Under the pieces are notes generated by a model that saw only the letters and a program-made list of their open reading frames with translations, was not told the origin of the DNA and searched no databases. Source: Euonymus europaeus (taxonomy: Eukaryota; Streptophyta; Magnoliopsida; Celastrales; Celastraceae). From it: 64,000 nucleotides of DNA. Location: NCBI GenBank assembly GCA_963580455.1, contig OY756958.1, positions 13,032,501 to 13,096,500 on the forward strand, given 5' to 3'. Of this stretch, positions 38,031-51,950 are shown one piece after another (positions within the stretch are counted from its first letter, which is position 1; each line of letters starts with the position of its first letter). The position numbers and the translations under genes were made by a program.

Positions 38031-39310
38031 TATACTCGTAAGATTTGACATAGAAGAACAATAAAAAGTGTACACCGAGCAACTTTGATAGTCCGAAGTT
38101 GCTCAACTCACTCTGTGGAGGAGCTTTAAACGGTTTTGTTCATTTGTCATAGAAAGTTGGGGTTTTGGCATCGAAATAATATAGGAAGCTTATACTCGTA
38201 AAATTTGACATAGAATAACAATAAAAAATGTACATCGAGCAACTTTTATGGTCCGAAGTTTCTCAACTCTCTCTATGGAGTAGCTTTAAAGGGTTTTGTC
38301 CATTTGTCATAGAAAGTTGGGGTTTTGGCATCGAAATAACCGAGGAATCTTATACTCGTAAAATTGGACATAGAAGAACAATAAAAAGTGTACACCGAGC
38401 AATTTTGATAGTTCGAAGTTGCACAACTCTCTCCATGGAGGAGCTTTTAATATTTTTGTCCATTTGTCATAGAAAGTTGGGGTTTTGGCATCGAAATAAT
38501 ACAGGAAGCATATACTCTTAAAATTTGACGTAGAAGAACAATAAAAAGTGTACACCGAGCAATTTTGATAGTCCGAAGTTGCACAACTCTCTCTATGGAG
38601 GAGCTTTTAATGTTTTTGTCCATTTGGCATAGAAAGTTGGGGTTTTGGAATCAAAATAATCCAGGAAGCATATACTCGTAAAATTTGACATAGAAGAACA
38701 ATAAATAGTGTACACTGAGCAATTTTGATAGTCCGAAGTTGCAAAACTCTCTCCATGGACGAGCTTTTAATGTTTTTGTCCATTTGTCATAGAAAGTTGG
38801 GGTTTCGGAATCAAAATAATCCAGGAAGCATATACTCGTAAAATTTGACATAGAAGAACAATAAATAGTGTACACCGAGCAATTTTGATAGTCCGAAGTT
38901 GCACAACTCTCTCCATGGAGGAGCTTTTAATATTTTTGTCCATTTGTCATAGAAAGTTGGGGTTTTGGCATCGAAATAATCCAAGAAGCATATACTCTTA
39001 AAATTTGACGTAGAAGAACAATAAAAAGTGTACACCGAGCAATTTTGATAGTCCGAAGTTGCACAACTCTCTCTATGGAGGAGCTTTTAATGTTTTTGTC
39101 CATTTGGCATAGAAAGTTGGGGTTTTGGAATCAAAATAATCCAAGAAGCATATACTCGTAAAATTTGACATAGAAGAACAATAAATAGTGTACACTGAGC
39201 AATTTTGATAGTCCGAAGTTGCAAAACTCTCTCCATGGAGGAGCTTTTAATGTTTTTGTCCATTTGTCATAGAAATTTGGGGTTTTGGCATCGAAATAAT
39301 CTAGGAAGCT
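38031..39310. repeat. HOR fragments with c/d hybrid (a-b-c/d-c'-g, d-c'-g)
   Basis: Eight monomers. The monomer near 38351-38510 begins like c ('gatagttcgaag') and ends like d ('ctccatggagg', 'taatatttttg'), a crossover product. A g monomer ends in 'ggtttcggaatc', which belongs to e/c, and a d-c'-g trio follows. Confidence 0.7.
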
Positions 39311-41870
39311 TATACTCGTAAAATTTGACATAGAATAACAATAAAAAATGTACACCGAGCAACTTTTATGGTCCGAAGTTGCTCAACTCTCTCTTTGGAG
39401 TAGCTTTAAAGGGTTTTGTCCATTTGTCATAGAAAGTTGGGGTTTTGGCATCGAAATAACCGAGGAAGCTTATACTCGTAAAATTGGACATAGAAGAACA
39501 ATAAAAAGTGTACACCGAGCAATTTTGATAGTTCGAAGTTGCACAACTCTCTCTATGGAGGAGCTTTTAATGTTTTTGTCAATTTGTCATAGAAAGTTGG
39601 GTTTTTGGAATCAAAATAATCCTGGAAGTATATACTCGTAAAATTTGATATAGAAGAACAATAAATAGTGTACACCGAGCAATTTTGATAGTCCGAAGTT
39701 GCACAACTCTCTCCATGGAGGAGCTTTTAATATTTTTGTCCATTTGTCATAGAAAGTTGGGGTTTTGGCATCGAAATAATCCAGGAAGCATATACTCTTA
39801 AAATTTGACATAGAAGAACAATAAAAAGTGTACACCGAGCAATTTTGATAGTCCGAAGTTGCACAACTCTCTCTATGGAGGAGCTTTCAATGTTTTTGTC
39901 CATTTGTCATAGAAAGTTGGGGTTTCGGAATCAAAATAATCCAGGAAGCATATACTCGTAAAATTTGACATAGAAGAACAATAAATAGTGTAGACCGAGC
40001 AATTTTGATAGTCCGAAGTTGCACAACTCTCTCCACGAAGGAGCTTTTAATGTTTTTGTCCATTTGTCATAGAAAGTTGGGGTTTTGTCATCGAAATAAT
40101 CCAGGAAGCATATACTCGTAAAATTTGACATAGAAGAACAATAAATAGTGTAGACCGAGCAATTTTGATGGTCCGAAGTTGCACAACTCTCTCCACGAAG
40201 GAGCTTTTAATGTTTTTGTCCATTTGTCATAGAAAGTTGGGGTTTTGTCATCGAAATAATCCAGGAAGCATATACTCTTAAAATTTGACATAGAAGAACA
40301 ATAAAAAGTGTACACCGAGCAATTTTGATAGTTCGAAGTTGCACAACTCTCTCTATGGAGGAGCTTTTAATGTTTTTGTCCATTTGGCATAGAAAGTTGG
40401 GGTTTTGGAATCAAAATAATCCAGGAAGCATATACTCGTAAACTTTGACATAGAAGAACAATAAATAGTGTAGACCGAGCAATTTTGATAGTCCGAAGTT
40501 GCACAACTCTCTCCACGAAGGAGCTTTTAATGTTTTTGCCCAGTTGTCATAGAAAGTTAGGGTTTTGGAATCAAAATAATCCAGGAAGTATATACTCGTA
40601 AAATTTGACATAGAAGAACAATAAATAGTGTACACCGAGCAATTTTGATAGTCCGAAGTTGCACAACTCTCTCTATGGAGAAGCTTTTAATGTTTTTGTC
40701 CATTTGCCATAGAAAGTTGGGGTTTTGGAATCAAAATAATCCAGGAAGCATATACTCGTAAAATTTGACATAGAAGAACAATAAATAGTGTACACTGAGC
40801 AATTTTGATAGTCCGAAGTTGCAAAACTCTCTCCACGGACGAGCTTTTAATGTTTTTGTCTATTTGTCATAGAAAGTTGGGGTTTTGGCATCGAAATAAT
40901 CCAGGAAGCACATACTCGTAAGATTTGACATAGAAGAACAATAAAAAGTGTACACCGAGCAACTTTGATAGTCCGAAGTTGCTCAACTCACTCAGTGGAG
41001 GAGCTTTAAACGGTTTTGTTCATTTGTCATAGAAAGTTGGGGTTTTGGCATCGAAATAATCTAGGAAGCATATACTCGTACGATTTGACATAGAAGAACA
41101 ATAAAAAGTGTACACCGAGCAACTTTGAAAGTCCGAAGTTGCTCAACTCACTCTGTGGAGGAGCTTTAAACGGTTTTTTTCATTTGTCATAGAAAGTTGG
41201 GGTTTTGGCATCGAAATAATCTCGGAAGCTTATACTCGTAAAATTTGACATAGAATAACAATAAAAAATGTACACCGAGCAACTTTTATGGTCCGAAGAT
41301 GCTCAACTCTCTCTATGGAGTAGCTTTAAAGGGTTTTGTCCATTTGTCATAGAAAGTTGGGGTTTTGGCATCGAAATAACCGAGGAAGCTTATACTCGTA
41401 AAATTGGACATAGAAGAACAATAAAAAGTGTACACCGAGCAATTTTGATAGTTCAAAGTTGCACAACTCTCTCTATGGAGGAGCTTTTAATGTTTTTGTC
41501 CATTTGTCATAGAAAGTTGGGTTTTTGGAATCAAAATAATCCAGGAAGTATATACTCGTAAAATTTGACATAGAAGAACAATAAATAGTGTACACCGAGC
41601 AATTTTGATAGTCCGAAGTTGAACAACTCTCTCCATGGAGGAGCTTTTAATATTTTTGTCCATTTGTCATAGAAAGTTGGGGTTTTGGCATCGAAATAAT
41701 CCAAGAAGCATATACTCGTAAAATTTGACATAGAAGAAGAATAAATAGTGTACACTGAGCAATTTTGATAGTCCGAAGTTGCAAAACTCTCTCCATGGAG
41801 GAGCTTTTAATGTTTTTGTCCATTTGTCATAGAAAGTTGGGGTTTTGGCATCGAAATAATCCAGGAAGCT
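39311..41870. repeat. Block P, copy 1 (16-mer)
   Basis: Order b-c-d-e-f-f-c'-f-c'-g-a-a-b-c-d-g. Markers are 'ctctctttggag' in b, 'aaatttgatatag' in d, 'tttttgcccagttgtc' in f, 'catttgccat' in c' and 'ctcagtggagg' in a. These recur together in order at 45231 (offset 5,920) and 54191 (offset from copy 1 14,880). Confidence 0.8.
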
Positions 41871-42990
41871 TATACTCGTAAAATTTGACATAGAATAACA
41901 ATAAAAAATGTACACCGAGCAACTTTTATGGTCCGAAGTTGCTCAACTCTCTCTATGGAGTAGCTTTAAAGGGTTTTGTCCATTTGTCATAGAAAGTTGG
42001 GGTTTTGGCATCGAAATAACCGAGGAAGCTTATACTCGTAAAATTGGACATAGAAGAACAATAAAAAGTGTACACCGAGCAATTTTGATAGTTCGAAGTT
42101 GCACAACTCTCTCTATGGAGGAGCTTTTAATGTTTTTGTCCATTTGTCATAGAAAGTTGGGTTTTTGGAATCAAAATAATCCTGGAAGTATATACTCGTT
42201 AAATTTGACATAGAAGAACAATAAATAGTGTACACCGAGCAATTTTGATAGTCCGAAGTTGCACAACTCTCTCCATGGAGGAGCTTTTAATATTTTTGTC
42301 CATTTGTCATAGAAAGTTGGGGTTTTGGCATCGAAATAATCCAGGAAGCATATACTCTTAAAATTTGACATAGAAGAACAATAAAAAGTGTACACCGAGC
42401 AATTTTGATAGTCCGAAGTTGCACAACTCTCTCTATGGAGGAGCTTTCAATGTTTTTGTCCATTTGTCATAGAAAGTTGGGGTTTTGGAATCAAAATAAT
42501 CCAGGAAGCATATACTCGTAAAATTTGACATAGAAGAACAATAAATAGTGTACACCGAGCAATTTTGATAGTCCGAAGTTGCACAACTCTCTCCATGGAG
42601 GAGCTTTTAATATTTTTGTCCATTTGTCATAGAAAGTTGGGGTTTTGGCATCGAAATAATCCAGGAAGCATATACTCTTAAAATTTGACGTAGAAGAACA
42701 ATAAAAAGTGTACACCGAGCAATTTTGATAGTCCGAAGTTGCACAACTCTCTCTATGGAGGAGCTTTTAATGTTTTTGTCCATTTGGCATAGAAAGTTGG
42801 GGTTTTGGAATCAAAATAATCCAGGAAGCATATACTCGTAAAATTTGACATAGAAGAACAATAAATAGTGTACACTGAGCAATTTTGATAGTCCGAAGTT
42901 GCAAAACTCTCTCCATGGACGAGCTTTTAATGTTTTTGTCCATTTGTCATAGAAAGTTGGGGTTTTGGCATCGAAATAATCCAGGAAGCA
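41871..42990. repeat. Block Q start, 7-mer (b-c-d-e-d-c'-g)
   Basis: Markers are 'aatcctggaag' with 'actcgttaaatttg' near 42196. Duplicated at 47951 (offset 6,080); its c-d-e-d-c'-g part is copied again at 50991. Confidence 0.8.
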
Positions 42991-44270
42991 TATACTCGTA
43001 AGATTTGACATAGAAGAACAATAAAAAGTGTACACCGAGCAACTTTGATAGTCCGAAGTTGCTCAACTCACTCTGTGGAGGAGCTTTAAACGGTTTTGTT
43101 CATTTGTCATAGAAAGTTGGGGTTTTGGCATCGAAATAATATAGGAAGCTTATACTCGTAAAATTTGACATAGAATAACAATAAAAAATGTACATCGAGC
43201 AACTTTTATGGTCCGAAGTTTCTCAACTCTCTCTATGGAGTAGCTTTAAAGGGTTTTGTCCATTTGTCATAGAAAGTTGGGGTTTTGGCATCGAAATAAC
43301 CGAGGAATCTTATACTCGTAAAATTGGACATAGAAGAACAATAAAAAGTGTACACCGAGCAATTTTGATAGTTCGAAGTTGCACAACTCTCTCTATGGAG
43401 GAGCTTTTAATGTTTTTGTCCATTTGTCATACAAAGTTGGGTTTTTGGAATCAAAATAATCCTGGAAGTATATACTCGTAAAATTTGACATAGAAGAACA
43501 ATAAATAGTGTACACCGAGCAATTTTGATAGTCCGAAGTTGCACAACTCTCTCCATGGAGGAGCTTTTAATATTTTTGTCCATTTGTCATAGAAAGTTGG
43601 GGTTTTGGCATCGAAATAATCCAGGAAGCATATACTCTTAAAATTTGACATAGAAGAACAATAAAAAGTGTACACCGAGCAATTTTGATAGTCCGAAGTT
43701 GCACAACTCTCTCTATGGAGGAGCTTTCAATGTTTTTGTCCATTTGTCATAGAAAGTTGGGGTTTCGGAATCAAAATAATCCAGGAAGCATATACTCGTA
43801 AAATTTGACATAGAAGAACAATAAATAGTGTACACCGAGCAATTTTGATAGTCCGAAGTTGCACAACTCTCTCCATGGAGGAGCTTTTAATATTTTTGTC
43901 CATTTGTCATAGAAAGTTGGGGTTTTGGCATCGAAATAATCCAGGAAGCATATACTCTTAAAATTTGACGTAGAAGAACAATAAAAAGTGTACACCGAGC
44001 AATTTTGATAGTCCGAAGTTGCACAACTCTCTCTATGGAGGAGCTTTTAATGTTTTTGTCCATTTGGCATAGAAAGTTGGGGTTTTGGAATCAAAATAAT
44101 CCAGGAAGCATATACTCGTAAAATTTGACATAGAAGAACAATAAATAGTGTACACTGAGCAATTTTGATAGTCCGAAGTTGCAAAACTCTCTCCATGGAC
44201 GAGCTTTTAATATTTTTGTCCATTTGTCATAGAAAGTTGGGGTTTTGGCATCGAAATAATTCAGGAAGCA
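42991..44270. repeat. HOR unit, 8-mer (a-b-c-d-e-d-c'-g)
   Basis: The clearest 1,280-bp 8-mer. Markers are 'gaagtttctcaac' in b, 'catacaaagttgg' in c and 'ggtttcggaatc' at the end of e. Copies are at 49071 and 51951. Confidence 0.8.
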
Positions 44271-45230
44271 TATACTCGTAAGATTTGACGTAGAAGAACA
44301 ATAAAAAGTGTACACCGAGCAACTTTGATAGTCCGAAGTTGCTCAACTCACTCTGTGGAGGAGCTTTAAACGGTTTTGTTCATTTGTCATAGAAAGTTGG
44401 GGTTTTGGCATCGAAATAATATAGGAAGCTTATACTCGTAAAATTTGACATAGAATAACAATAAAAAATGTACATCGAGCAACTTTTATGGTCCGAAGTT
44501 GCTCAACTCTCTCTATGGAGTAGCTTTAAAGGGTTTTGTCCATTTGTCATAGAAAGTTGGGGTTTTGGCATCGAAATAACCGAGGAATCTTATACTCGTA
44601 AAATTGGACATAGAAGAACAATAAAAAGTGTACACCGAGCAATTTTGATAGTTCGAAGTTGCACAACTCTCTCTATGGAGGAGCTTTTACTGTTTTTGTC
44701 CATTTGTCATAGAAAGTTGGGTTTTTGGAATCAAAATAATCCAGGAAGTATATACTCATAAAATTTGACATAGAACAACAATAAATAGTGTACACCGAGC
44801 AATTTTGATAGTCCGAAGTTGCACAACTCTCTCCATGGAGGAGCTTTTAATATTTTTGTCCATTTGTCATAGAAAGTTGGGGTTTTGGCATCGAAATAAT
44901 CCAGGAAGCATATACTCTTAAAATTTGACATAGAAGAACAATAAAAAGTGTACACCGAGCAATTTTGATAGTTCGAAGTTGCACAACTCTCTCTATGGAG
45001 GAGCTTTTAATGTTTTTGTCCATTTGGCATAGAAAGTTGGGGTTTTGGAATCAAAATAATCCAAGTAGCATATACTCGTAAAATTTGACATAGAAGAACA
45101 ATAAATAGTGTACACTGAGCAATTTTGATAGTCCGAAGTTGCAAAACTCTCTCCATGGAGGAGCTTTTAATGTTTTTGTCCATTTGTCATAGAAATTTGG
45201 GGTTTTGGCATCGAAATAATCTAGGAAGCT
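44271..45230. repeat. HOR unit, 6-mer (a-b-c-d-c'-g)
   Basis: Marker 'gcttttactg' in c, also at 50760 and 53640. The final c'-g pair carries 'ccaagtagc' and 'agaaatttggggtt' and leads into block P copy 2. Confidence 0.8.
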
Positions 45231-47950
45231 TATACTCGTAAAATTTGACATAGAATAACAATAAAAAATGTACACCGAGCAACTTTTATGGTCCGAAGTT
45301 GCTCAACTCTCTCTTTGGAGTAGCTTTAAAGGGTTTTGTCCATTTGTCATAGAAAGTTGGGGTTTTGGCATCGAAATAACCGAGGAAGCTTATACTCGTA
45401 AAATTGGACATAGAAGAACAATAAAAAGTGTACACCGAGCAATTTTGATAGTTCGAAGTTGCACAACTCTCTCTATGGAGGAGCTTTTAATGTTTTTGTC
45501 AATTTGTCATAGAAAGTTGGGTTTTTGGAATCAAAATAATCCTGGAAGTATATACTCGTAAAATTTGATATAGAAGAACAATAAATAGTGTACACCGAGC
45601 AATTTTGATAGTCCGAAGTTGCACAACTCTCTCCATGGAGGAGCTTTTAATATTTTTGTCCATTTGTCATAGAAAGTTGGGGTTTTGGCATCGAAATAAT
45701 CCAGGAAGCATATACTCTTAAAATTTGACATAGAAGAACAATAAAAAGTGTACACCGAGCAATTTTGATAGTCCGAAGTTGCACAACTCTCTCTATGGAG
45801 GAGCTTTCAATGTTTTTGTCCATTTGTCATAGAAAGTTGGGGTTTCGGAATCAAAATAATCCAGGAAGCATATACTCGTAAAATTTGACATAGAAGAACA
45901 ATAAATAGTGTAGACCGAGCAATTTTGATAGTCCGAAGTTGCACAACTCTCTCCACGAAGGAGCTTTTAATGTTTTTGTCCATTTGTCATAGAAAGTTGG
46001 GGTTTTGTCATCGAAATAATCCAGGAAGCATATACTCGTAAAATTTGACATAGAAGAACAATAAATAGTGTAGACCGAGCAATTTTGATAGTCCGAAGTT
46101 GCACAACTCTCTCCACGAAGGAGCTTTTAATGTTTTTGTCCATTTGTCATAGAAAGTTGGGGTTTTGTCATCGAAATAATCCAGGAAGCATATACTCTTA
46201 AAATTTGACATAGAAGAACAATAAAAAGTGTACACCGAGCAATTTTGATAGTTCGAAGTTGCACAACTCTCTCTATGGAGGAGCTTTTAATGTTTTTGTC
46301 CATTTGGCATAGAAAGTTGGGGTTTTGGAATCAAAATAATCCAGGAAGCATATACTCGTAAACTTTGACATAGAAGAACAATAAATAGTGTAGACCGAGC
46401 AATTTTGATAGTCCGAAGTTGCACAACTCTCTCCACGAAGGAGCTTTTAATGTTTTTGCCCAGTTGTCATAGAAAGTTAGGGTTTTGGAATCAAAATAAT
46501 CCAGGAAGTATATACTCGTAAAATTTGACATAGAAGAACAATAAATAGTGTACACCGAGCAATTTTGATAGTCCGAAGTTGCACAACTCTCTCTATGGAG
46601 GAGCTTTTAATGTTTTTGTCCATTTGCCATAGAAAGTTGGGGTTTTGGAATCAAAATAATCCAGGAAGCATATACTCGTAAAATTTGACATAGAAGAACA
46701 ATAAATAGTGTACACTGAGCAATTTTGATAGTCCGAAGTTGCAAAACTCTCTCCACGGACGAGCTTTTAATGTTTTTGTCTATTTGTCATAGAAAGTTGG
46801 GGTTTTGGCATCGAAATAATCCAGGAAGCATATACTCGTAAGATTTAACATAGAAGAACAATAAAAAGTGTACACCGAGCAACTTTGATAGTCCGAAGTT
46901 GCTCAACTCACTCAGTGGAGGAGCTTTAAACGGTTTTGTTCATTTGTCATAGAAAGTTGGGGTTTTGGCATCGAAATAATCTAGGAAGCATATACTCGTA
47001 CGATTTGACATAGAAGAACAATAAAAAGTGTACACCGAGCAACTTTGATAGTCCGAAGTTGCTCAACTCACTCTGTGGAGGAGCTTTAAACGGTTTTTTT
47101 CATTTGTCATAGAAAGTTGGGGTTTTGGCATCGAAATAATCTCGGAAGCTTATACTCGTAAAATTTGACATAGAATAACAATAAAAAATGTACACCGAGC
47201 AACTTTTATGGTCCGAAGATGCTCAACTCTCTCTATGGAGTAGCTTTAAAGGGTTTTGTCCATTTGTCATAGAAAGTTGGGGTTTTGGCATCGAAATAAC
47301 CGAGGAAGCATATACTCGTAAAATTTGACATAGAAGAACAATAAATAGTGTACACCGAGCAATTTTGATAGTCCGAAGTTGCACAACTCTCTCCATGGAG
47401 GAGCTTTTAATATTTTTGTCCATTTGTCATAGAAAGTTGGGGTTTTGGCATCGAAATAATCCAGGAAGCATATACTCTTAAAATTTGACATAGAAGAACA
47501 ATAAAAAGTGTACACCGAGCAATTTTGATAGTCCGAAGTTGCACAACTCTCTCTATGGAGGAGCTTTCAATGTTTTTGTCCATTTGTCATAGAAAGTTGG
47601 GGTTTCGGAATCAAAATAATCCAGGAAGCATATACTCGTAAAATTTGACATAGAAGAACAATAAATAGTGTAGACCGAGCAATTTTGATAGTCCGAAGTT
47701 GCACAACTCTCTCCATGGAGGAGCTTTTAATATTTTTGTCCATTTGTCATAGAAAGTTGGGGTTTTGGCATCGAAATAATCCAAGAAGCATATACTCGTA
47801 AAATTTGACATAGAAGAACAATAAATAGTGTACACTGAGCAATTTTGATAGTCCGAAGTTGCAAAACTCTCTCCATGGAGGAGCTTTTAATGTTTTTGTC
47901 CATTTGTCATAGAAAGTTGGGGTTTTGGCATCGAAATAATCCAGGAAGCT
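45231..47950. repeat. Block P, copy 2 (17-mer, rearranged 3' end)
   Basis: Collinear with 39311 onward at an offset of 5,920 up to about 47305. There a b monomer ('cgaggaagc') joins d-type sequence ('atatactcgtaaaatttg', 'aaatagtg'), skipping c. It then has d-e-d/f-g, where the d/f hybrid combines 'gtgtagacc' with 'ccatggagg'. The net change is +160 bp, which explains the shift from a 5,920 to a 6,080 offset downstream. Confidence 0.8.
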
Positions 47951-49070
47951 TATACTCGTAAAATTTGACATAGAATAACAATAAAAAATGTACACCGAGC
48001 AACTTTTGTGGTCCGAAGTTGCTCAACTCTCTCTATGGAGTAGCTTTAAAGGGTTTTGTCCATTTGTCATAGAAAGTTGGGGTTTTGGCATCGAAATAAC
48101 CGAGGAAGCTTATACTCGTAAAATTGGACATAGAAGAACAATAAAAAGTGTACACCGAGCAATTTTGATAGTTCGAAGTTGCACAACTCTCTCTATGGAG
48201 GAGCTTTTAATGTTTTTGTCCATTTGTCATAGAAAGTTGGGTTTTTGGAATCAAAATAATCCTGGAAGTATATACTCGTTAAATTTGACATAGAAGAACA
48301 ATAAATAGTGTACACCGAGCAATTTTGATAGTCCGAAGTTGCACAACTCTCTCCATGGAGGAGCTTTTAATATTTTTGTCCATTTGTCATAGAAAGTTGG
48401 GGTTTTGGCATCGAAATAATCCAGGAAGCATATACTCTTAAAATTTGACATAGAAGAACAATAAAAAGTGTACACCGAGCAATTTTGATAGTCCGAAGTT
48501 GCACAACTCTCTCTATGGAGGAGCTTTCAATGTTTTTGTCCATTTGTCATAGAAAGTTGGGGTTTTGGAATCAAAATAATCCAGGAAGCATATACTCGTA
48601 AAATTTGACATAGAAGAACAATAAATAGTGTACACCGAGCAATTTTGATAGTCCGAAGTTGCACAACTCTCTCCATGGAGGAGCTTTTAATATTTTTGTC
48701 CATTTGTCATAGAAAGTTGGGGTTTTGGCATCGAAATAATCCAGGAAGCATATACTCTTAAAATTTGACGTAGAAGAACAATAAAAAGTGTACACCGAGC
48801 AATTTTGATAGTCCGAAGTTGCACAACTCTCTCTATGGAGGAGCTTTTAATGTTTTTGTCCATTTGGCATAGAAAGTTGGGGTTTTGGAATCAAAATAAT
48901 CCAGGAAGCATATACTCGTAAAATTTGACATAGAAGAACAATAAATAGTGTACACTGAGCAATTTTGATAGTCCGAAGTTGCAAAACTCTCTCCATGGAC
49001 GAGCTTTTAATCTTTTTGTCCATTTGTCATAGAAAGTTGGGGTTTTGGCATCGAAATAATCCAGGAAGCA
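47951..49070. repeat. Block Q copy 2, 7-mer (b-c-d-e-d-c'-g)
   Basis: Matches 41871-42990 at offset 6,080, including 'actcgttaaatttg'. Single-base changes include 'aacttttgtggtcc' near 48001 and 'aatctttttg' near 49010. Confidence 0.8.
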
Positions 49071-50350
49071 TATACTCGTAAGATTTGACATAGAAGAACA
49101 ATAAAAAGTGTACACCGAGCAACTTTGATAGTCCGAAGTTGCTCAACTCACTCTGTGGAGGAGCTTTAAACGGTTTTGTTCATTTGTCATAGAAAGTTGG
49201 GGTTTTGGCATCGAAATAATATAGGAAGCTTATACTCGTAAAATTTGACATAGAATAACAATAAAAAATGTACATCGAGCAACTTTTATGGTCCGAAGTT
49301 TCTCAACTCTCTCTATGGAGTAGCTTTAAAGGGTTTTGTCCATTTGTCATAGAAAGTTGGGGTTTTGGCATCGAAATAACCGAGGAATCTTATACTCGTA
49401 AAATTGGACATAGAAGAACAATAAAAAGTGTACACCGAGCAATTTTGATAGTTCGAAGTTGCACAACTCTCTCTATGGAGGAGCTTTTAATGTTTTTGTC
49501 CATTTGTCATACAAAGTTGGGTTTTTGGAATCAAAATAATCCTGGAAGTATATACTCGTAAAATTTGACATAGAAGAACAATAAATAGTGTACACCGAGC
49601 AATTTTGATAGTCCGAAGTTGCACAACTCTCTCCATGGAGGAGCTTTTAATATTTTTGTCCATTTGTCACAGAAAGTTGGGGTTTTGGCATCGAAATAAT
49701 CCAGGAAGCATATACTCTTAAAATTTGACATAGAAGAACAATAAAAAGTGTACACCGAGCAATTTTGATAGTCCGAAGTTGCACAACTCTCTCTATGGAG
49801 GAGCTTTCAATGTTTTTGTCCATTTGTCATAGAAAGTTGGGGTTTCGGAATCAAAATAATCCAGGAAGCATATACTCGTAAAATTTGACATAGAAGAACA
49901 ATAAATAGTGTACACCGAGCAATTTTGATAGTCCGAAGTTGCACAACTCTCTCCATGGAGGAGCTTTTAATATATTTGTCCATTTGTCATAGAAAGTTGG
50001 GGTTTTGGCATCGAAATAATCCAGGAAGCATATACTCTTAAAATTTGACGTAGAAGAACAATAAAAAGTGTACACCGAGCAATTTTGATAGTCCGAAGTT
50101 GCACAACTCTCTCTATGGAGGAGCTTTTAATGTTTTTGTCCATTTGGCATAGAAAGTTGGGGTTTTGGAATCAAAATAATCCAGGAAGCATATACTCGTA
50201 AAATTTGACATAGAAGAACAATAAATAGTGTACACTGAGCAATTTTGATAGTCCGAAGTTGCAAAACTCTCTCCATGGACGAGCTTTTAATGTTTTTGTC
50301 CATTTGTCATAGAAAGTTGGGGTTTTGGCATCGAAATAATTCAGGAAGCA
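49071..50350. repeat. Block Q copy 2, 8-mer (a-b-c-d-e-d-c'-g)
   Basis: Matches 42991-44270 at offset 6,080 with 'catacaaagttgg'. The variant 'gtcacagaaag' near 49668 is shared with the later copy near 52548. The copy-specific change 'taatatatttg' is near 49970. Confidence 0.8.
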
Positions 50351-50990
50351 TATACTCGTAAGATTTGACGTAGAAGAACAATAAAAAGTGTACACCGAGC
50401 AACTTTGATAGTCCGAAGTTGCTCAACTCACTCTGTGGAGGAGCTTTAAACGGTTTTGTTCATTTGTCATAGAAAGTTGGGGTTTTGGCATCGAAATAAT
50501 ATAGGAAGCTTATACTCGTAAAATTTGACATAGAATAACAATAAAAAATGTACATCGAGCAACTTTTATGGTCCGAAGTTGCTCAACTCTCTCTATGGAG
50601 TAGCTTTAAAGGGTTTTGTCCATTTGTCATAGAAAGTTGGGGTTTTGGCATCGAAATAACCGAGGAATCTTATACTCGTAAAATTGGACATAGAAGAACA
50701 ATAAAAAGTGTACACCGAGCAATTTTGATAGTTCGAAGTTGCACAACTCTCTCTATGGAGGAGCTTTTACTGTTTTTGTCCATTTGTCATAGAAAGTTGG
50801 GTTTTTGGAATCAAAATAATCCAGGAAGTATATACTCATAAAATTTGACATAGAACAACAATAAATAGTGTACACCGAGCAATTTTGATAGTCCGAAGTT
50901 GCACAACTCTCTCCATGGAGGAGCTTTTAATATTTTTGTCCATTTGTCATAGAAAGTTGGGGTTTTGGCATCGAAATAATCCAGGAAGCA
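50351..50990. repeat. HOR fragment, 4-mer (a-b-c-d)
   Basis: First four monomers of the 6-mer at 44271, with 'gcttttactg' in c. The expected c'-g is missing; the sequence instead jumps at about 51060 to a c monomer matching 48181. Confidence 0.75.
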
Positions 50991-51950
50991 TATACTCTTA
51001 AAATTTGACATAGAAGAACAATAAAAAGTGTACACCGAGCAATTTTGATAGTTCGAAGTTGCACAACTCTCTCTATGGAGGAGCTTTTAATGTTTTTGTC
51101 CATTTGTCATAGAAAGTTGGGTTTTTGGAATCAAAATAATCCTGGAAGTATATACTCGTTAAATTTGACATAGAAGAACAATAAATAGTGTACACCGAGC
51201 AATTTTGATAGTCCGAAGTTGCACAACTCTCTCCATGGAGGAGCTTTTAATATTTTTGTCCATTTGTCATAGAAAGTTGGGATTTTGGCATCGAAATAAT
51301 CCAGGAAGCATATACTCTTAAAATTTGACATAGAAGAACAATAAAAAGTGTACACCGAGCAATTTTGATAGTCCGAAGTTGCACAACTCTCTCTATGGAG
51401 GAGCTTTCAATGTTTTTGTCCATTTGTCATAGAAAGTTGGGGTTTTGGAATCAAAATAATCCAGGAAGCATATACTCGTAAAATTTGACATAGAAGAACA
51501 ATAAATAGTGTACACCGAGCAATTTTGATAGTCCGAAGTTGCACAACTCTCTCCATGGAGGAGCTTTTAATATTTTTGTCCATTTGTCATAGAAAGTTGG
51601 GGTTTTGGCATCGAAATAATCCAGGAAGCATATACTCTTAAAATTTGACGTAGAAGAACAATAAAAAGTGTACACCGAGCAATTTTGATAGTCCGAAGTT
51701 GCACAACTCTCTCTATGGAGGAGCTTTTAATGTTTTTGTCCATTTGGCATAGAAAGTTGGGGTTTTGGAATCAAAATAATCCAGGAAGCATATACTCGTA
51801 AAATTTGACATAGAAGAACAATAAATAGTGTACACTGAGCAATTTTGATAGTCCGAAGTTGCAAAACTCTCTCCATGGACGAGCTTTTAATGTTTTTGTC
51901 CATTTGTCATAGAAAGTTGGGGTTTTGGCATCGAAATAATCCAGGAAGCA
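50991..51950. repeat. Block Q copy 3, 6-mer (c-d-e-d-c'-g)
   Basis: Matches 48111-49070 at offset 2,880, including 'aatcctggaag' with 'actcgttaaatttg'. One private change is 'gggattttggc' near 51280. Confidence 0.8.
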